From an uncultured Eudoraea sp. (GTDB lineage: Bacteria; Bacteroidota; Bacteroidia; Flavobacteriales; Flavobacteriaceae): 64,000 nt of DNA. Each line of letters starts with the position of its first letter. The first letter of the stretch is position 1. The stretch spans positions 62,001-126,000 of the forward strand of contig NZ_CANLGX010000002.1 of NCBI RefSeq assembly GCF_947490415.1, in the 5' to 3' direction. The translations under genes were made by a program, and so were the position numbers. Of this stretch, positions 44,610 through 53,980 are shown piece after piece. A model generated the notes under the pieces. The model searched no databases and was not told where the DNA came from. It saw nothing but the letters and a program-made list of their open reading frames with translations.

Positions 44610-45356
44610 ATGTCGGAGGAAACCTATTTTAAATTTTCGAATAAAGTACTTCTTGTACCCATGATTGCGGTACTATTAATATGGACCGTTTTTTGGGTGG
44701 AGATTCGATTTCAGATTAATTTAAATCAGTACGGTATATTTCCAAGAACTTTAATCGGATTAAGAGGAATGCTTTTTAGTCCTTTTTTGCACGGTTCAAT
44801 AGAACATCTTTACAATAATACCATACCTATTGCTATTCTAACCGCTTCATTGGTCTATTTTTACAGAGGTATCTCCTTTAAAGTACTGTTGTGGGGAGTA
44901 CTACTTTCCGGTTTGTTAACCTGGATTATTGGTAGACCGTCCTATCATATTGGCGCTAGTGGCGTAATATATGTATTGGCTAGTTTTATTTTTTTCAAAG
45001 GGATATTTACCAAACATTACAGGCTTGTGGCCCTTTCATTGATGGTTGTATTTATTTATGGAAGTTTATTGTGGTTTATATTTCCACTGAAGGATAATAT
45101 TTCCTGGGAAGGTCATTTGTCCGGGTTTATTACAGGTTTAGCCCTTGCTCTTTTTGTGAAGGCTAAAATACCCACAACCAAAAAGTATGCCTGGGAATTG
45201 GAAAGTTATAATGAAGAGGAGGATGAGTTTTTAAGACACTTTGATGAACATGGAAATTTTATTGAAAGTAAAGATGAGGTTTTAGAATCAGAGGAAAAAC
45301 CCTTTAAAATAACGTACCATTTCAGAGAAAATAAAACTAAAGACAAGCCCAATTAA
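44610..45356 (+). CDS. Rhomboid family intramembrane serine protease
   Basis: 248 residues. Six or so helices with catalytic serine in G115-A-S117-G (HIGASGVIY) and catalytic H169 (WEGHLSGF). The oxyanion-side HLYNNT (66-71) precedes them. This is the complete Ser-His dyad, so the protease is probably active. A 70-residue acidic cytosolic tail (YNEEEDEFLRHFDEHG to the end) is unusual and may hold a regulatory role. It converges on rlmB with 1 nt between stops. Substrate unknown. Confidence 0.88.
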   Translation: MSEETYFKFSNKVLLVPMIAVLLIWTVFWVEIRFQINLNQYGIFPRTLIGLRGMLFSPFLHGSIEHLYNNTIPIAILTASLVYFYRGISFKVLLWGVLLSGLLTWIIGRPSYHIGASGVIYVLASFIFFKGIFTKHYRLVALSLMVVFIYGSLLWFIFPLKDNISWEGHLSGFITGLALALFVKAKIPTTKKYAWELESYNEEEDEFLRHFDEHGNFIESKDEVLESEEKPFKITYHFRENKTKDKPN

Positions 45357-45357
45357 C

Positions 45358-46095
45358 TTACATTGTCCTTTGTCTTACTGCTTCATACAAAAAAACACCA
45401 CAGGCCACAGATACATTTAGAGAGGCAATTTCACCCATAAGAGGCAGCTTTGCTTTTTGATCCACAGTTTTAAGAATTGAAGGAGATATCCCAGTATCCT
45501 CGGAGCCCATAATAATGGCACAAGGAACCTTAAAATTTACGTTGTAAATACTGTTTTCCGTTTTTTCAGTAGCGGCAATTACCTGAATTCCTGATGCTTG
45601 AAGATAAAAGACTGCGTCTTTCAGATGATCAATTTTGGCAATAGGAACCTTAAAGGCAGCCCCTGCCGAGGTTTTTATCGTGTCATCAGTTACAGGTGCG
45701 GCTCCTTTTTTTTGAATGACAATTCCATCTACACCGGTACATTCAGCAGTTCGTATAATAGCACCAAAATTTCTGACGTCCGAAAGTTGGTCTAAAAGAA
45801 GAAACAAAGGAGCTTCCTTCTTTTGCACAACCTCTTCAACAAGAGTTTCAAAGTTGTAAAATTCAATCGGCGAAATATTGGCAATAACGCCCTGGTGGTT
45901 ATTTCTGGTAAGTCTGTTGAGTTTTTCAATAGGGACATAGGAAAAACTAATTCCATTTTCCCGGATCAAGGCTTCTAATTCTTTATAAAGACTACCGCCA
46001 AGCCCTTTTTGAATAAATATTTTATCTATAGAGCTTTTAGAATTAATAGCTTCAATAACGGCCCTTATGCCGTAAATACGAGAAGTTTTTTGCAT
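45358..46095 (-). CDS. rlmB: 23S rRNA 2'-O-methyltransferase (RlmB type)
   Basis: 245 residues of the SpoU/SPOUT superfamily. N-terminal substrate-binding domain (about 1-85: RIYGIRAVIEAI, and RNNHQGVIANIS), then the knotted SPOUT domain with NFGAIIRTAECTG, IIMGSEDTGIS and the knot motif ASLNVSVACGVFLYEAVRQ. The RNA target by family is G2251 of 23S rRNA in the peptidyltransferase centre, though TrmH-family neighbours act on other sites. ATG at 46095. Followed upstream by a 126-bp gap without obvious signals. Confidence 0.9.
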   Translation of the reverse strand: MQKTSRIYGIRAVIEAINSKSSIDKIFIQKGLGGSLYKELEALIRENGISFSYVPIEKLNRLTRNNHQGVIANISPIEFYNFETLVEEVVQKKEAPLFLLLDQLSDVRNFGAIIRTAECTGVDGIVIQKKGAAPVTDDTIKTSAGAAFKVPIAKIDHLKDAVFYLQASGIQVIAATEKTENSIYNVNFKVPCAIIMGSEDTGISPSILKTVDQKAKLPLMGEIASLNVSVACGVFLYEAVRQRTM

Positions 46096-46221
46096 GTCTT
46101 AAAGTTAGCTGAATACAATCCATTTTTATAGACTGTTTTGACTTATTCAAAGGATATTTCCCTGATAATATTACTGATATCGATTCAAAACTCGGTGGTA
46201 ATAATTTAGAAGTTTTGGTAA

Positions 46222-47559
46222 TTAAAACCCAAGCGCTTCAATTTCCGGGGCATCTTTATTGTAATGATAGCCTCTCCAGAAAAAACCCTCCGAGCGTAGT
46301 TTCCAAACAACTTCACCATCTTCTGTGACTTCCCAAAAACCAAAATCTCCTTCGGTGATTAATCTATTCCCATTAGGTAGTGTCACTGCTCCGGAAACTT
46401 TTGGCGAATACAATTCGGGATCTGTAAAACTCCAGACTATCTCGGGTTCATTGTTCATATTGGGTAGTAATTCAAAGGTATTGGGAAATTGCAGTTCATA
46501 AACCACAGATTGTTCGGTATTGTTCATATTGTTGACAAAAATCAACATATTCTTTTTTCCTGAAACTTCAGTATCTATTAAATTAGGAAAATGGTTGTTA
46601 AAGAACAATCGATCACCCATAGAATTATTGTAAGCTAAAGGATTGCCAAAACGGTAGACCAAATCGCCACCTTTTTGATAATTCCCTCCTGCAGAAGAGG
46701 CGGCTTCAGAAGTATTTGTGCTATGATCTATGACCCAAACTTCATGAAAAAAGTTGACACTCATAAAAATCAGATCATTAACTTCATCATAGGCTATGCC
46801 GTTAGAATGCATAATATCACCGTCTTCCTGTTGTTGGGTATAATTAAAATTTATCAATTGAGGATTATCTGATATGATTCCAAAGTTTTCCTTGGTATCA
46901 TCATAGTCCTGAACGAGATGGTCCCATGAATGCCATTCCCATACAATCTGATCTGTCTTAGGATCTATTTCAATAATTGCCTCAGTATAAAGGTCGCGGT
47001 TATGGACCGAACCATTTTCAATGGCTTCCTGAACGGGCATTCGTTCCCAGACCAGGGCAATTACATTGCCATTTGGCAGTAATTCCACATCATGGTGGGT
47101 AATGTAGTCTTCCGTAGAATATTCGAAGTTCCAGTCTATTGAGCCATCTCTATTAATAAACTGAATCTTTCCTCCTTTGCCTCCGTAGGTAATCAAAGGC
47201 GTATCAGCCTCAAGTATCGCAAGTAATCTGTTATCTGGCAAAAGGAAGACATCATTCCCAATATTATTACCCAATGGCCACTCAAACAATAAATTGGCAT
47301 TTTTGTCAATTAGGAATGCCCTGTTACTATTAGCGTCATTAACAAGTATATAGCTATCAAAAACAAGATCTGGATTTATAAAATCTGTACTAGCGTCAAA
47401 ACCTGTCGCGGTATCCTCGTCTTCTGCTGAATTTGAATCGTCTGTTGAATCCGGATCTTCCGTAGTTTCGGGTTCAATACTAAATGAGTCATCATTTTTA
47501 CAAGAAAAGACGCCTAAAGTCAGAAAAATGAGCAATATAAGTGATGTAAGTTGCTTCAT
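46222..47559 (-). CDS. Arylsulfotransferase-domain lipoprotein
   Basis: 445 residues. Lipobox VFSC (Cys20), a long acidic Glu/Asp/Ser/Thr linker (about 25-55) then a six-bladed propeller-like domain of the ASST family, with ITHHDVELLPNGNVIALVWERM, IVWEWHSWDHLVQDYDD, MHSNGIAYDEVNDLIFMSV and LPNGNRLITEGDFGFWEV. ASST enzymes move sulfate between phenols in the periplasm; the family also holds many proteins of unknown activity. The conserved His in the HHDVE and HSNG loops is suggestive. Separated from the upstream SusCD operon by two long hairpins, so probably its own unit. Confidence 0.82.
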   Translation of the reverse strand: MKQLTSLILLIFLTLGVFSCKNDDSFSIEPETTEDPDSTDDSNSAEDEDTATGFDASTDFINPDLVFDSYILVNDANSNRAFLIDKNANLLFEWPLGNNIGNDVFLLPDNRLLAILEADTPLITYGGKGGKIQFINRDGSIDWNFEYSTEDYITHHDVELLPNGNVIALVWERMPVQEAIENGSVHNRDLYTEAIIEIDPKTDQIVWEWHSWDHLVQDYDDTKENFGIISDNPQLINFNYTQQQEDGDIMHSNGIAYDEVNDLIFMSVNFFHEVWVIDHSTNTSEAASSAGGNYQKGGDLVYRFGNPLAYNNSMGDRLFFNNHFPNLIDTEVSGKKNMLIFVNNMNNTEQSVVYELQFPNTFELLPNMNNEPEIVWSFTDPELYSPKVSGAVTLPNGNRLITEGDFGFWEVTEDGEVVWKLRSEGFFWRGYHYNKDAPEIEALGF

Positions 47560-47622
47560 AAAAATAAAATGTGCTCTAATTTAAGTCATATAAATGAAAA
47601 TGTGATCCTAATTAACAAAAGA

Positions 47623-47664
47623 AAAAGCTATAGTAAATTATTTGCATAATTTACTATAGCTTTT
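47623..47664 (-). terminator. 19-bp perfect hairpin with T run
   Basis: Arms 47623-47641 and 47646-47664 are perfect complements around a TTGC loop. Read on the minus strand it ends in TTTTTC, so it is a strong intrinsic terminator for the SusCD-lipoprotein operon. Confidence 0.85.
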
Positions 47665-47672
47665 AAAACATA

Positions 47673-47714
47673 AATCTGGAAGTATTTTCGGAATAACCGA
47701 AATACTTCCAGATT
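47673..47714 (-). terminator. 18-bp hairpin, second of a tandem pair
   Basis: Arms 47673-47691 and 47697-47714 pair with one bulged T around loop AATAA. It starts 12 nt after the stop of the lipoprotein gene and lies 8 nt from the other hairpin. It has no T run of its own and may protect the 3' end. Confidence 0.7.
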
Positions 47715-47725
47715 ATAAAATTAAA

Positions 47726-48538
47726 TTAGTTAACACATGGCGCGGGAGCGGGTCCGTAACTACCATAAGGTCCATCAGGGGATGTAAGGTCAAAGGTATG
47801 TTCTCCCTCGAAAGATCCACTTGTATATGAAATTATCAATTCTGCTCCATCCGGAACATCAATTTCATAAATAGCTTCAAAACCCTGTCCTCCAGAAACT
47901 GTATAGTCAGTACCACTTCCATCAATTTCAAAAGTAAGGAAAGCGCCATCCCAACCGTCTCCATAGCTATCCTGTAAATTAGCTATCCAGGTTCCGCCAA
48001 CAGTGGCATCCGTAATTGGGGCGCACTTTATCAAAACCACAAAATTAAATGCCTGTAGCTGTTCGGGCTGCCCTGTAATACTGGCACTAAAATTTTCAAA
48101 AGTCCAAACTTTGCCATCCTTTCCTGTAGCAGTACCCAAAAATCGAACGAAATCGCCGGCAGAAATATCTGCTGTAGTTAGTCCTAACGCTGTGGCAATT
48201 TCATCATAGGTAATGGATATATCAGTCGGAAAACTGCTTAAAGAAACCAAATCTGCAGGACCTGCTATAATATCTCCTCCGCGTTCAAGCTGAACCGTAA
48301 GGTCCCAGGAAGCTACATTACCGAGCCGATCATTGACGGTCGCGCTGAAAACAGCTTCGGGTACATCAGTAACCGGAACAATGCTCTGATAACCATTAAT
48401 TCTGACATAGGCCGCTTTGTTGGCATCCCCTATATGGACGGTAAGCGGGTCTTTATCCTCATCCTCGCAGGAAATAAATGCAAGGGAAACTGCAAGTAAA
48501 CCTAAAATGATTTTATTTATATTTTTCATATTTTTCAT
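47726..48538 (-). CDS. SusE/SusF-position lipoprotein
   Basis: 270 residues. Lipobox AFISC (Cys24), then acidic residues (EDEDKDPLTV) and two beta-rich domains. C-terminal half carries DSYGDGWDGAFLTF (about 200-213), a motif I know from many secreted Bacteroidota proteins of unknown role, and ends GPYGSYGPAPAPCVN. Third in the susC-susD operon, so likely the accessory surface-exposed ligand binder that sits beside SusD, like SusE/F. The leader MKNMKNI at the DNA level resembles that of susD just upstream. Ligand unknown. Confidence 0.75.
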   Translation of the reverse strand: MKNMKNINKIILGLLAVSLAFISCEDEDKDPLTVHIGDANKAAYVRINGYQSIVPVTDVPEAVFSATVNDRLGNVASWDLTVQLERGGDIIAGPADLVSLSSFPTDISITYDEIATALGLTTADISAGDFVRFLGTATGKDGKVWTFENFSASITGQPEQLQAFNFVVLIKCAPITDATVGGTWIANLQDSYGDGWDGAFLTFEIDGSGTDYTVSGGQGFEAIYEIDVPDGAELIISYTSGSFEGEHTFDLTSPDGPYGSYGPAPAPCVN

Positions 48539-48553
48539 TTTTTAAAAGATATA

Positions 48554-50260
48554 TTAATTTACAAAACCTGGAGGATTAGTATCCCAAAATACAGGGGTAT
48601 CCGGATTGGCTTTCTGCTTAATGTTGGTATTATTATCAGAAGCACCCTGTGGATACCACATAGATCGTAAAAATGGACCTGGATTTTCTACAACAAAGGC
48701 AGGAGTAAGGTTATCTGGTTGTCCTGTCCTTCTGTATGTATTGTAGGCTTCCATACCATTACACCAGGAAGCAATAAACACCTGTTCTGCAATGATTCGT
48801 AATTTTCCGGTGGCATCAGCCGTATCATAAGCACTTAGGATATTTGCAATGTGGGCATCTATTATGGCAGGAGTAGCTTCAAATCCGCTACCTACCGCTA
48901 AAGAGGCGCCAAAGGCTGCTACTTTTTCTATAGACTGTCTCACACCGGCTTCCAAATAGGTCCTGGCGTCACCTGCTGTTGACAAAGTCAAGGCAGCTTC
49001 GGCCAGCATTAAATTTGTATTTGCAGCAAGGAGGAAAGGCGAAATTCCAGCGCCAGCCAGACCCTCACTTACCGCTGCAGAACCTGATACGAGCCTAAAA
49101 GAATCATCATCAAAAGGACCACCAATAGGATATACCCCATGGAGTGTACGGAAAGCGTCATCTGGTGGAATTCCGTCATCATCCAGGTGATTTCTACCCC
49201 ACAAGCCATTATAACCATTAGTAGCTGGTACTAAACAGTATTGTGGAAAATCAGCCCACCAGGATGGTATACTTACATCAGTAACACATTCCTTTGTGAT
49301 AACATCGGCTCCGGAATAATCACTTTGCTGTCTGTAAAAGTAATACCTGATTCGCGGATCTACATTATTGTATTGATTCGCCATTAAATCCATAAAATAG
49401 TTACAGGTGTAGAAATCGGAAGAAGGACCTGCACCATCGTAATTGGCATCAAAATAAGGATGTCTACTATCTGGAGCTGCATTATTTGTGCCCCACTGAA
49501 ACTGCATGTCGTCAGCAAAATCCAATATTAACTGTCCTCCACCTACAAGGCTGTTTATTGTGGCAGCAGATTCTGCTGTATTAACAAGTCTGCTTTGTAC
49601 TGCCAGTTTCAACCTCATGGTATTAGCTGCCTTTATCCATTTTTCTTCGTCACCACCGTAGAACAAGTCATTGGTAGGCAAAGCTATTTCTGATTTCTGC
49701 AAATTGCCGATAGCAGTCACTAAAAGTTGGTCTGCAGCTTCATAAATAGAAGCTCCGGAATCTACAATAGGATTGAAAATTCCTTCTTCACCTCGCGCTG
49801 CTTCAGAATAAGGAACGTCTCCAAATAAATCAACTAGGTTGGTAATCACATAAGCTTCCAGGATCTGACCTATTGCAATATGTGTAAAGCGTCCGCCTTC
49901 TTCCGCTACGGGATTCATGGTTCTTATATCTATTAAAACCCCGGAATAAGCATCATCCCAAATCTGATCAAAATCACCCGGGTCATAATTTTCCCGGTAA
50001 GTTGGCCCAAATCCGTGTTGAATACGAACCGGCTCCATCCCAAACTGTGCCAAACCATTTTCGGCACGTCCTTCGGTACCAGAATGAAGGTTTGCAACTT
50101 TAATCTGAATAGCATTCAGGAAAAAGTCAACATCTGCCTGAGCTGGGTTTAAAAAGTTTGGATCCGGTTGAACGCTAAGATCAGTGGTTTCGCATCCATT
50201 TATTAGTAACATTGATGTGGCAACAAATGCCAAACCAATAAACTTATACCTATTTCTCAT
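48554..50260 (-). CDS. SusD/RagB-family nutrient-binding lipoprotein
   Basis: Outer-membrane lid that hands ligand to the SusC pore. 568 residues from the ATG at 50260; the ATG at 50281 adds seven residues (MKNIKNI) ahead of the charged signal MRNRYKF. Lipobox LINGC; then TTDLSVQPDPNFLNPAQADVDFFLNAIQIKV, characteristic of the SusD-like_2 branch, followed by TPR-like helices and the closing NPDTPVFWDTNPPGFVN. Follows susC closely. The SusD-like_2 group is linked to both glycan and peptide uptake, and no glycoside hydrolase lies nearby, so the substrate stays open. Confidence 0.9.
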   Translation of the reverse strand: MRNRYKFIGLAFVATSMLLINGCETTDLSVQPDPNFLNPAQADVDFFLNAIQIKVANLHSGTEGRAENGLAQFGMEPVRIQHGFGPTYRENYDPGDFDQIWDDAYSGVLIDIRTMNPVAEEGGRFTHIAIGQILEAYVITNLVDLFGDVPYSEAARGEEGIFNPIVDSGASIYEAADQLLVTAIGNLQKSEIALPTNDLFYGGDEEKWIKAANTMRLKLAVQSRLVNTAESAATINSLVGGGQLILDFADDMQFQWGTNNAAPDSRHPYFDANYDGAGPSSDFYTCNYFMDLMANQYNNVDPRIRYYFYRQQSDYSGADVITKECVTDVSIPSWWADFPQYCLVPATNGYNGLWGRNHLDDDGIPPDDAFRTLHGVYPIGGPFDDDSFRLVSGSAAVSEGLAGAGISPFLLAANTNLMLAEAALTLSTAGDARTYLEAGVRQSIEKVAAFGASLAVGSGFEATPAIIDAHIANILSAYDTADATGKLRIIAEQVFIASWCNGMEAYNTYRRTGQPDNLTPAFVVENPGPFLRSMWYPQGASDNNTNIKQKANPDTPVFWDTNPPGFVN

Positions 50261-50291
50261 AATATTCTTTATATTTTTCATTTCTTATCTA

Positions 50292-53200
50292 TTAGAAAGT
50301 AGCTCTTACAGTTAATCCCAATCGTCTTGAAGAAGGACCGGTAAAGAAATCAATACCTTGTCCGTTACCTACACCTGTACTTGAGGAGTTCGTATCATAT
50401 CTTACATTTTTTGGCATATTTACAGCTTTAAACCATAAATTTTGGCCTGAAAGTGAGAAAGATAAACTTCCAAAAAATGTATCTCTCAACCAATCTGATG
50501 GTACACTATAAGCTAAAGAAGCTTCCTGTAGTCTTATAGTAGTTCCGTCAAAAACAGATAAATTGTTTGCACCCCCTCCAAAATAAGTATTGAAGCCTAA
50601 TTCTGTGGCGCTAATTGCCGTTTGATTAGGTTGGCCATCGGATTGTCTGACAGCAGGTAAAACATACTGAGATTCTCTGTCTATAGGATCGTTAGCATCA
50701 ACAGTTCCCCGGCCTATCAATGCTGCTGAGGTTACTGAATATATATCTCCACCATGTCTGTATTGTAAATTAGCAGACAGTGTGAAATTTTTGAATGATA
50801 CGGTAGGTATTAATGCTGCTGTCCAATCCGGGTTAGGATCACCTATTTCAGAAATAGTATTTTCAACAAGGTAGCGACCGGCATCATTAACCAAATCGTT
50901 TCCATCAGCATCTTGAAGAATTGTCGTTCCTAAAAACACACCAAATGGTCTTCCTTCTACTGCGTAGTTAGATGCTTCTCCTGCAATGCCCGAGGTTAGA
51001 AGAATATTGGCGGTACCTTCAGCCAATTTCGTAACCGTGGTTTCTATGGCAGAAAAGTTACCCGCTATATTAAATCCAACTGCGTGTTCAAATGGTTTAA
51101 TAATATCAATGTTCGTGTCTATTTCAAGACCTTTAGATTGAATTTCACCAATGTTAACTGTGGTACCTGTAAAACCAGTAGAAGTATCTAGTGGGCGACT
51201 TGTGATCAAATCTGTGGTCTTCTTGTCGAAGAGACTCACATTTAAGTTCCAGATGTTAAAAAGGCGAGTGTCTATTCCTATTTCAAGTTCCGACACACGT
51301 TCAGGTTTTAGAGCAGCGTTACCCAAAGAATTGTCTACCGTATTTGAAGAAACAATATTTCCATTTAAGTCTACAAGGTTTCTTGCATTGAGTCCTAATA
51401 CACTTCTTGTATTATATGGTGTAGGGAATCCTGCTGAGGAACCGTAACCAAATCGAAATTTCATATAAGAAAGTGCTTTTCCTTGCATTGAATCCCACAG
51501 GGATGTTGGAATAAAAGAAACACTGGCTCCCGGATAGAACAAGGAATTATTTCCCGATTCCAGGGTAGAAGACCAATCGTTTCTTCCAACGAGGTTCACA
51601 TACATCCAGTCCTGATACCCGAATGTTAAATCCAGATATGCACCAACCAAATTTTCCTCAGCACTTTGACTTAAACTTGGATTACCGGTCCTTACAAATG
51701 AGTTTTGCGATGAAGGAGTGGTAAAGTTAAAATGCTCCAGTACACCAAAAACAAGCTGTCCTGTACTTTCAATACCATCTGATGTAAATTCATCACGTCT
51801 GGCATTTAAACCAAAGATTGCCTTAAGATTAAGGTCATCAGTAATGTTTTTATCAGCAGAAAGGATAATATCATGGTTCCAAACCGTATTCCTAATTGTA
51901 CGGGTCCTTAGCAAACCTAAAGGTTGACCATCAACACCCCCTTTATTTTGGCCATAGGAATTCAATTCTGTATAGGTATCTAATCCCAATCTATAGGAAA
52001 GATTCATCCAATCGTTAATTTCATATGCAATGCCTGCATTCCCTATAAAACGGTCTGTGTCCTGACTGGTTTTAACATTATCAACAGTCCAATAAGGGTT
52101 TTGGATATCATTTCCAGATCTGTAGTATACACTTCTGCCATCAGCTGCCTGATAAGGAAGGTTGGTAAGGTCTACACTACGAGGAGTATATAAAATATCC
52201 CCGAAGACGGAACCACCATTAAAGGCGGCGCCACTACCTGTACTTGGTGCTACCGGAGGTGATCTATAACCTGTACGCACAAAGTTAAATACTCCGTTGA
52301 CACTGAATTTGTTATTTAATTTGGCATTTCCACCTAAGCTGAAGTTATTTCTTAATACGCCGTTTCCGGGTGTAATCCCTTTATCTTCTGTTCTTCCATA
52401 GTTAGCATTAAAATTAACTTTTTCACTACCACCTCTAAGATTCACCGAGAGAGAGCTTACAAAACCAGTTCTGAAAAAATCCTGAACACCATTATATGGC
52501 TTATAAGGGTATTCACTGGCAAGAAGATCTTCATAACCAGCTGCCAATGTAGGATCAGCCAGGAAATTTAAAGGATGTCTAAGTAAAGCATCGCCAGAAG
52601 GATTTCCCAAAAACTGACCTGCTTGAGAGATAGCGTCATCATCCGTTCTATCGAACCTTGGACCCCAGTTACTAAAAAAGAAACCGAATCCCTGATGGAA
52701 ACCACCACCGTAATTATCCTGATATTTAGGAAGGACGGCCTCCGAATAGAACATTGAAGAACTTACCGTAACTTCTGTTTTACTTGGTGCATCACCCCGA
52801 GCAGAACTTTTGGTAGTAATCAATATTACCCCGTTACGTCCTCTGTTACCATATAGTACTGTAGCACTTAGGCCTTTAAGAACACTCACTTGTTCAATAG
52901 TGTTTGGATCTATATCTAAAAACCTACTGGAGGCAGTATTGCCATCCAGGATAGATCCCTGGTTATTGGTACCTGAATCAATTGGCACACCGTCAACAAC
53001 AAAAAGTGGCTGGTTAGACTGTGTTACCGAAGAATATCCCCGAATAATGATGTTAGTACCGGAACCGGAAAGACCATTACTTGCAGTAATATTAACACCC
53101 GCAACTTTACCTTGAAGAATCCTACCTAAGTCTGATTCGGGTCTTGCTGCTACTTGTTCCTCACTTACGGTTGAAACAGAATAACCCAACGACCTTTCTT

Positions 53201-53543
53201 CCCTTTCAATACCTTGAGCAGTTACTACAACTTCTTCAAGAGCCTGGGCATCTTCTTCCATCTGTACATTAATACTGTTACTTGCACCAACGACAATTCT
53301 TACATCTCTTTGTCCAATGTAGGAGAAGAGTAACGCCTGGCCTTCACTGGCTCTGATTGCGTAATTACCATCGAAATCGGTCTGGGTACCAGTTGTTGTA
53401 CCTTCAACAAGGATGTTTACACCAGGTAACGGTAAACCTTCAAAGTCAGTAACCGTACCTGAAATCGCCTTGTCTTGCGCAAATGATAAATGCACAACAA
53501 ACGCCAAAAGCAGCGTCAAGATTCCATTTAAATTTGTTCTCAT
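50292..53543 (-). CDS. SusC/RagA TonB-dependent outer membrane transporter
   Basis: 1083 residues, full length. Signal peptide (LLLAFVVHLSFAQ), an N-terminal carboxypeptidase-D-like domain (GTVTDFEGLPLPGVNILVEG to about 95), TonB box region EEVVVTAQGIEREERSLGY, plug with ARPESDLGRILQGKVAGVNI and VDGVPIDSG, then a 22-strand barrel ending GLTVRATF. It imports nutrients with the SusD-family protein downstream, driven by TonB. Divergent from rpsL across 437 bp that contains a perfect palindrome and a -7 element. Class certain, ligand unknown. Confidence 0.94.
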   Translation of the reverse strand: MRTNLNGILTLLLAFVVHLSFAQDKAISGTVTDFEGLPLPGVNILVEGTTTGTQTDFDGNYAIRASEGQALLFSYIGQRDVRIVVGASNSINVQMEEDAQALEEVVVTAQGIEREERSLGYSVSTVSEEQVAARPESDLGRILQGKVAGVNITASNGLSGSGTNIIIRGYSSVTQSNQPLFVVDGVPIDSGTNNQGSILDGNTASSRFLDIDPNTIEQVSVLKGLSATVLYGNRGRNGVILITTKSSARGDAPSKTEVTVSSSMFYSEAVLPKYQDNYGGGFHQGFGFFFSNWGPRFDRTDDDAISQAGQFLGNPSGDALLRHPLNFLADPTLAAGYEDLLASEYPYKPYNGVQDFFRTGFVSSLSVNLRGGSEKVNFNANYGRTEDKGITPGNGVLRNNFSLGGNAKLNNKFSVNGVFNFVRTGYRSPPVAPSTGSGAAFNGGSVFGDILYTPRSVDLTNLPYQAADGRSVYYRSGNDIQNPYWTVDNVKTSQDTDRFIGNAGIAYEINDWMNLSYRLGLDTYTELNSYGQNKGGVDGQPLGLLRTRTIRNTVWNHDIILSADKNITDDLNLKAIFGLNARRDEFTSDGIESTGQLVFGVLEHFNFTTPSSQNSFVRTGNPSLSQSAEENLVGAYLDLTFGYQDWMYVNLVGRNDWSSTLESGNNSLFYPGASVSFIPTSLWDSMQGKALSYMKFRFGYGSSAGFPTPYNTRSVLGLNARNLVDLNGNIVSSNTVDNSLGNAALKPERVSELEIGIDTRLFNIWNLNVSLFDKKTTDLITSRPLDTSTGFTGTTVNIGEIQSKGLEIDTNIDIIKPFEHAVGFNIAGNFSAIETTVTKLAEGTANILLTSGIAGEASNYAVEGRPFGVFLGTTILQDADGNDLVNDAGRYLVENTISEIGDPNPDWTAALIPTVSFKNFTLSANLQYRHGGDIYSVTSAALIGRGTVDANDPIDRESQYVLPAVRQSDGQPNQTAISATELGFNTYFGGGANNLSVFDGTTIRLQEASLAYSVPSDWLRDTFFGSLSFSLSGQNLWFKAVNMPKNVRYDTNSSSTGVGNGQGIDFFTGPSSRRLGLTVRATF

Positions 53544-53598
53544 TTTTTAATTATTTGAATTAGCTAACCACGAAAATCCAAATTTCATGTTAATAAAC

Positions 53599-53606
53599 CA
53601 AACTTA
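53599..53606 (-). promoter_or_regulatory. -7 element TAAGTTTG before susC
   Basis: Fits TAnnTTTG on the minus strand, 55 nt before the susC ATG. No -33 TTG at standard spacing. Confidence 0.42.
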
Positions 53607-53743
53607 TTTTAATAAAACTTTAAGAAGAGAGACAGAAAAAAAACAATTCAACATCCTATTGTTAAAAATATATGTTAAAAAAATAAATAATAAAGCCTAT
53701 AACTCTTAATAAAACAATAATCAAGTGAATTCTTTAGAAAAGT

Positions 53744-53760
53744 ATTGTCAACTTGACAAT
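53744..53760. promoter_or_regulatory. Perfect 17-bp palindrome, candidate operator
   Basis: ATTGTCAACTTGACAAT is an exact inverted repeat of 8-bp arms around one base. It sits 200 nt from susC and 220 nt from rpsL. There is no T run after it, so it looks like a dimer binding site rather than a terminator. Confidence 0.5.
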
Positions 53761-53908
53761 TATATGGTGTGTTGAAATTAAATTTAATACTTTATATAAT
53801 AAGGTATAGGGCGTAGTAAAATTAAATACTAAAAAGGCTTCTTTTCATCAATTTAACCCGCCAATAAAAGGAACTAAAAAAAATTCAGAGAAAATTGTGA
53901 GATAGCAT

Positions 53909-53938
53909 TTGAATTATAATGAATAATTACTACATTTG
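53909..53938 (+). promoter_or_regulatory. rpsL promoter (TTG-N19-TACATTTG)
   Basis: TTG at 53909-53911 and TACATTTG at 53931-53938 are 19 nt apart, within the Flavobacteriia -33/-7 consensus. It is the only promoter here with both boxes well placed, 42 nt before the rpsL ATG. Confidence 0.72.
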
Positions 53939-53980
53939 CCAGCCCTTAAATGAGGGTAGTATTTATACATATATATTAGT

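Larger units (their letters stand above)
53544..53980. other. Divergent regulatory gap between susC and rpsL
   Basis: 437 bp, very A+T-rich, no open frame of note. It holds a -7 element for susC at 53599-53606 (minus), a perfect palindrome at 53744-53760, and the rpsL promoter at 53909-53938. It separates a nutrient-uptake operon from the ribosomal protein operon. Confidence 0.7.

Noticed and set aside
46222-47559. Functional pairing of the arylsulfotransferase-like lipoprotein with SusCD
   Set aside because: Two terminators separate it from the SusCD operon, so cotranscription is unlikely.
48554-53543. Polysaccharide utilisation locus
   Set aside because: SusC, SusD and a partner are present but no glycoside hydrolase, lyase or sulfatase is near; the substrate could be peptide or another nutrient.
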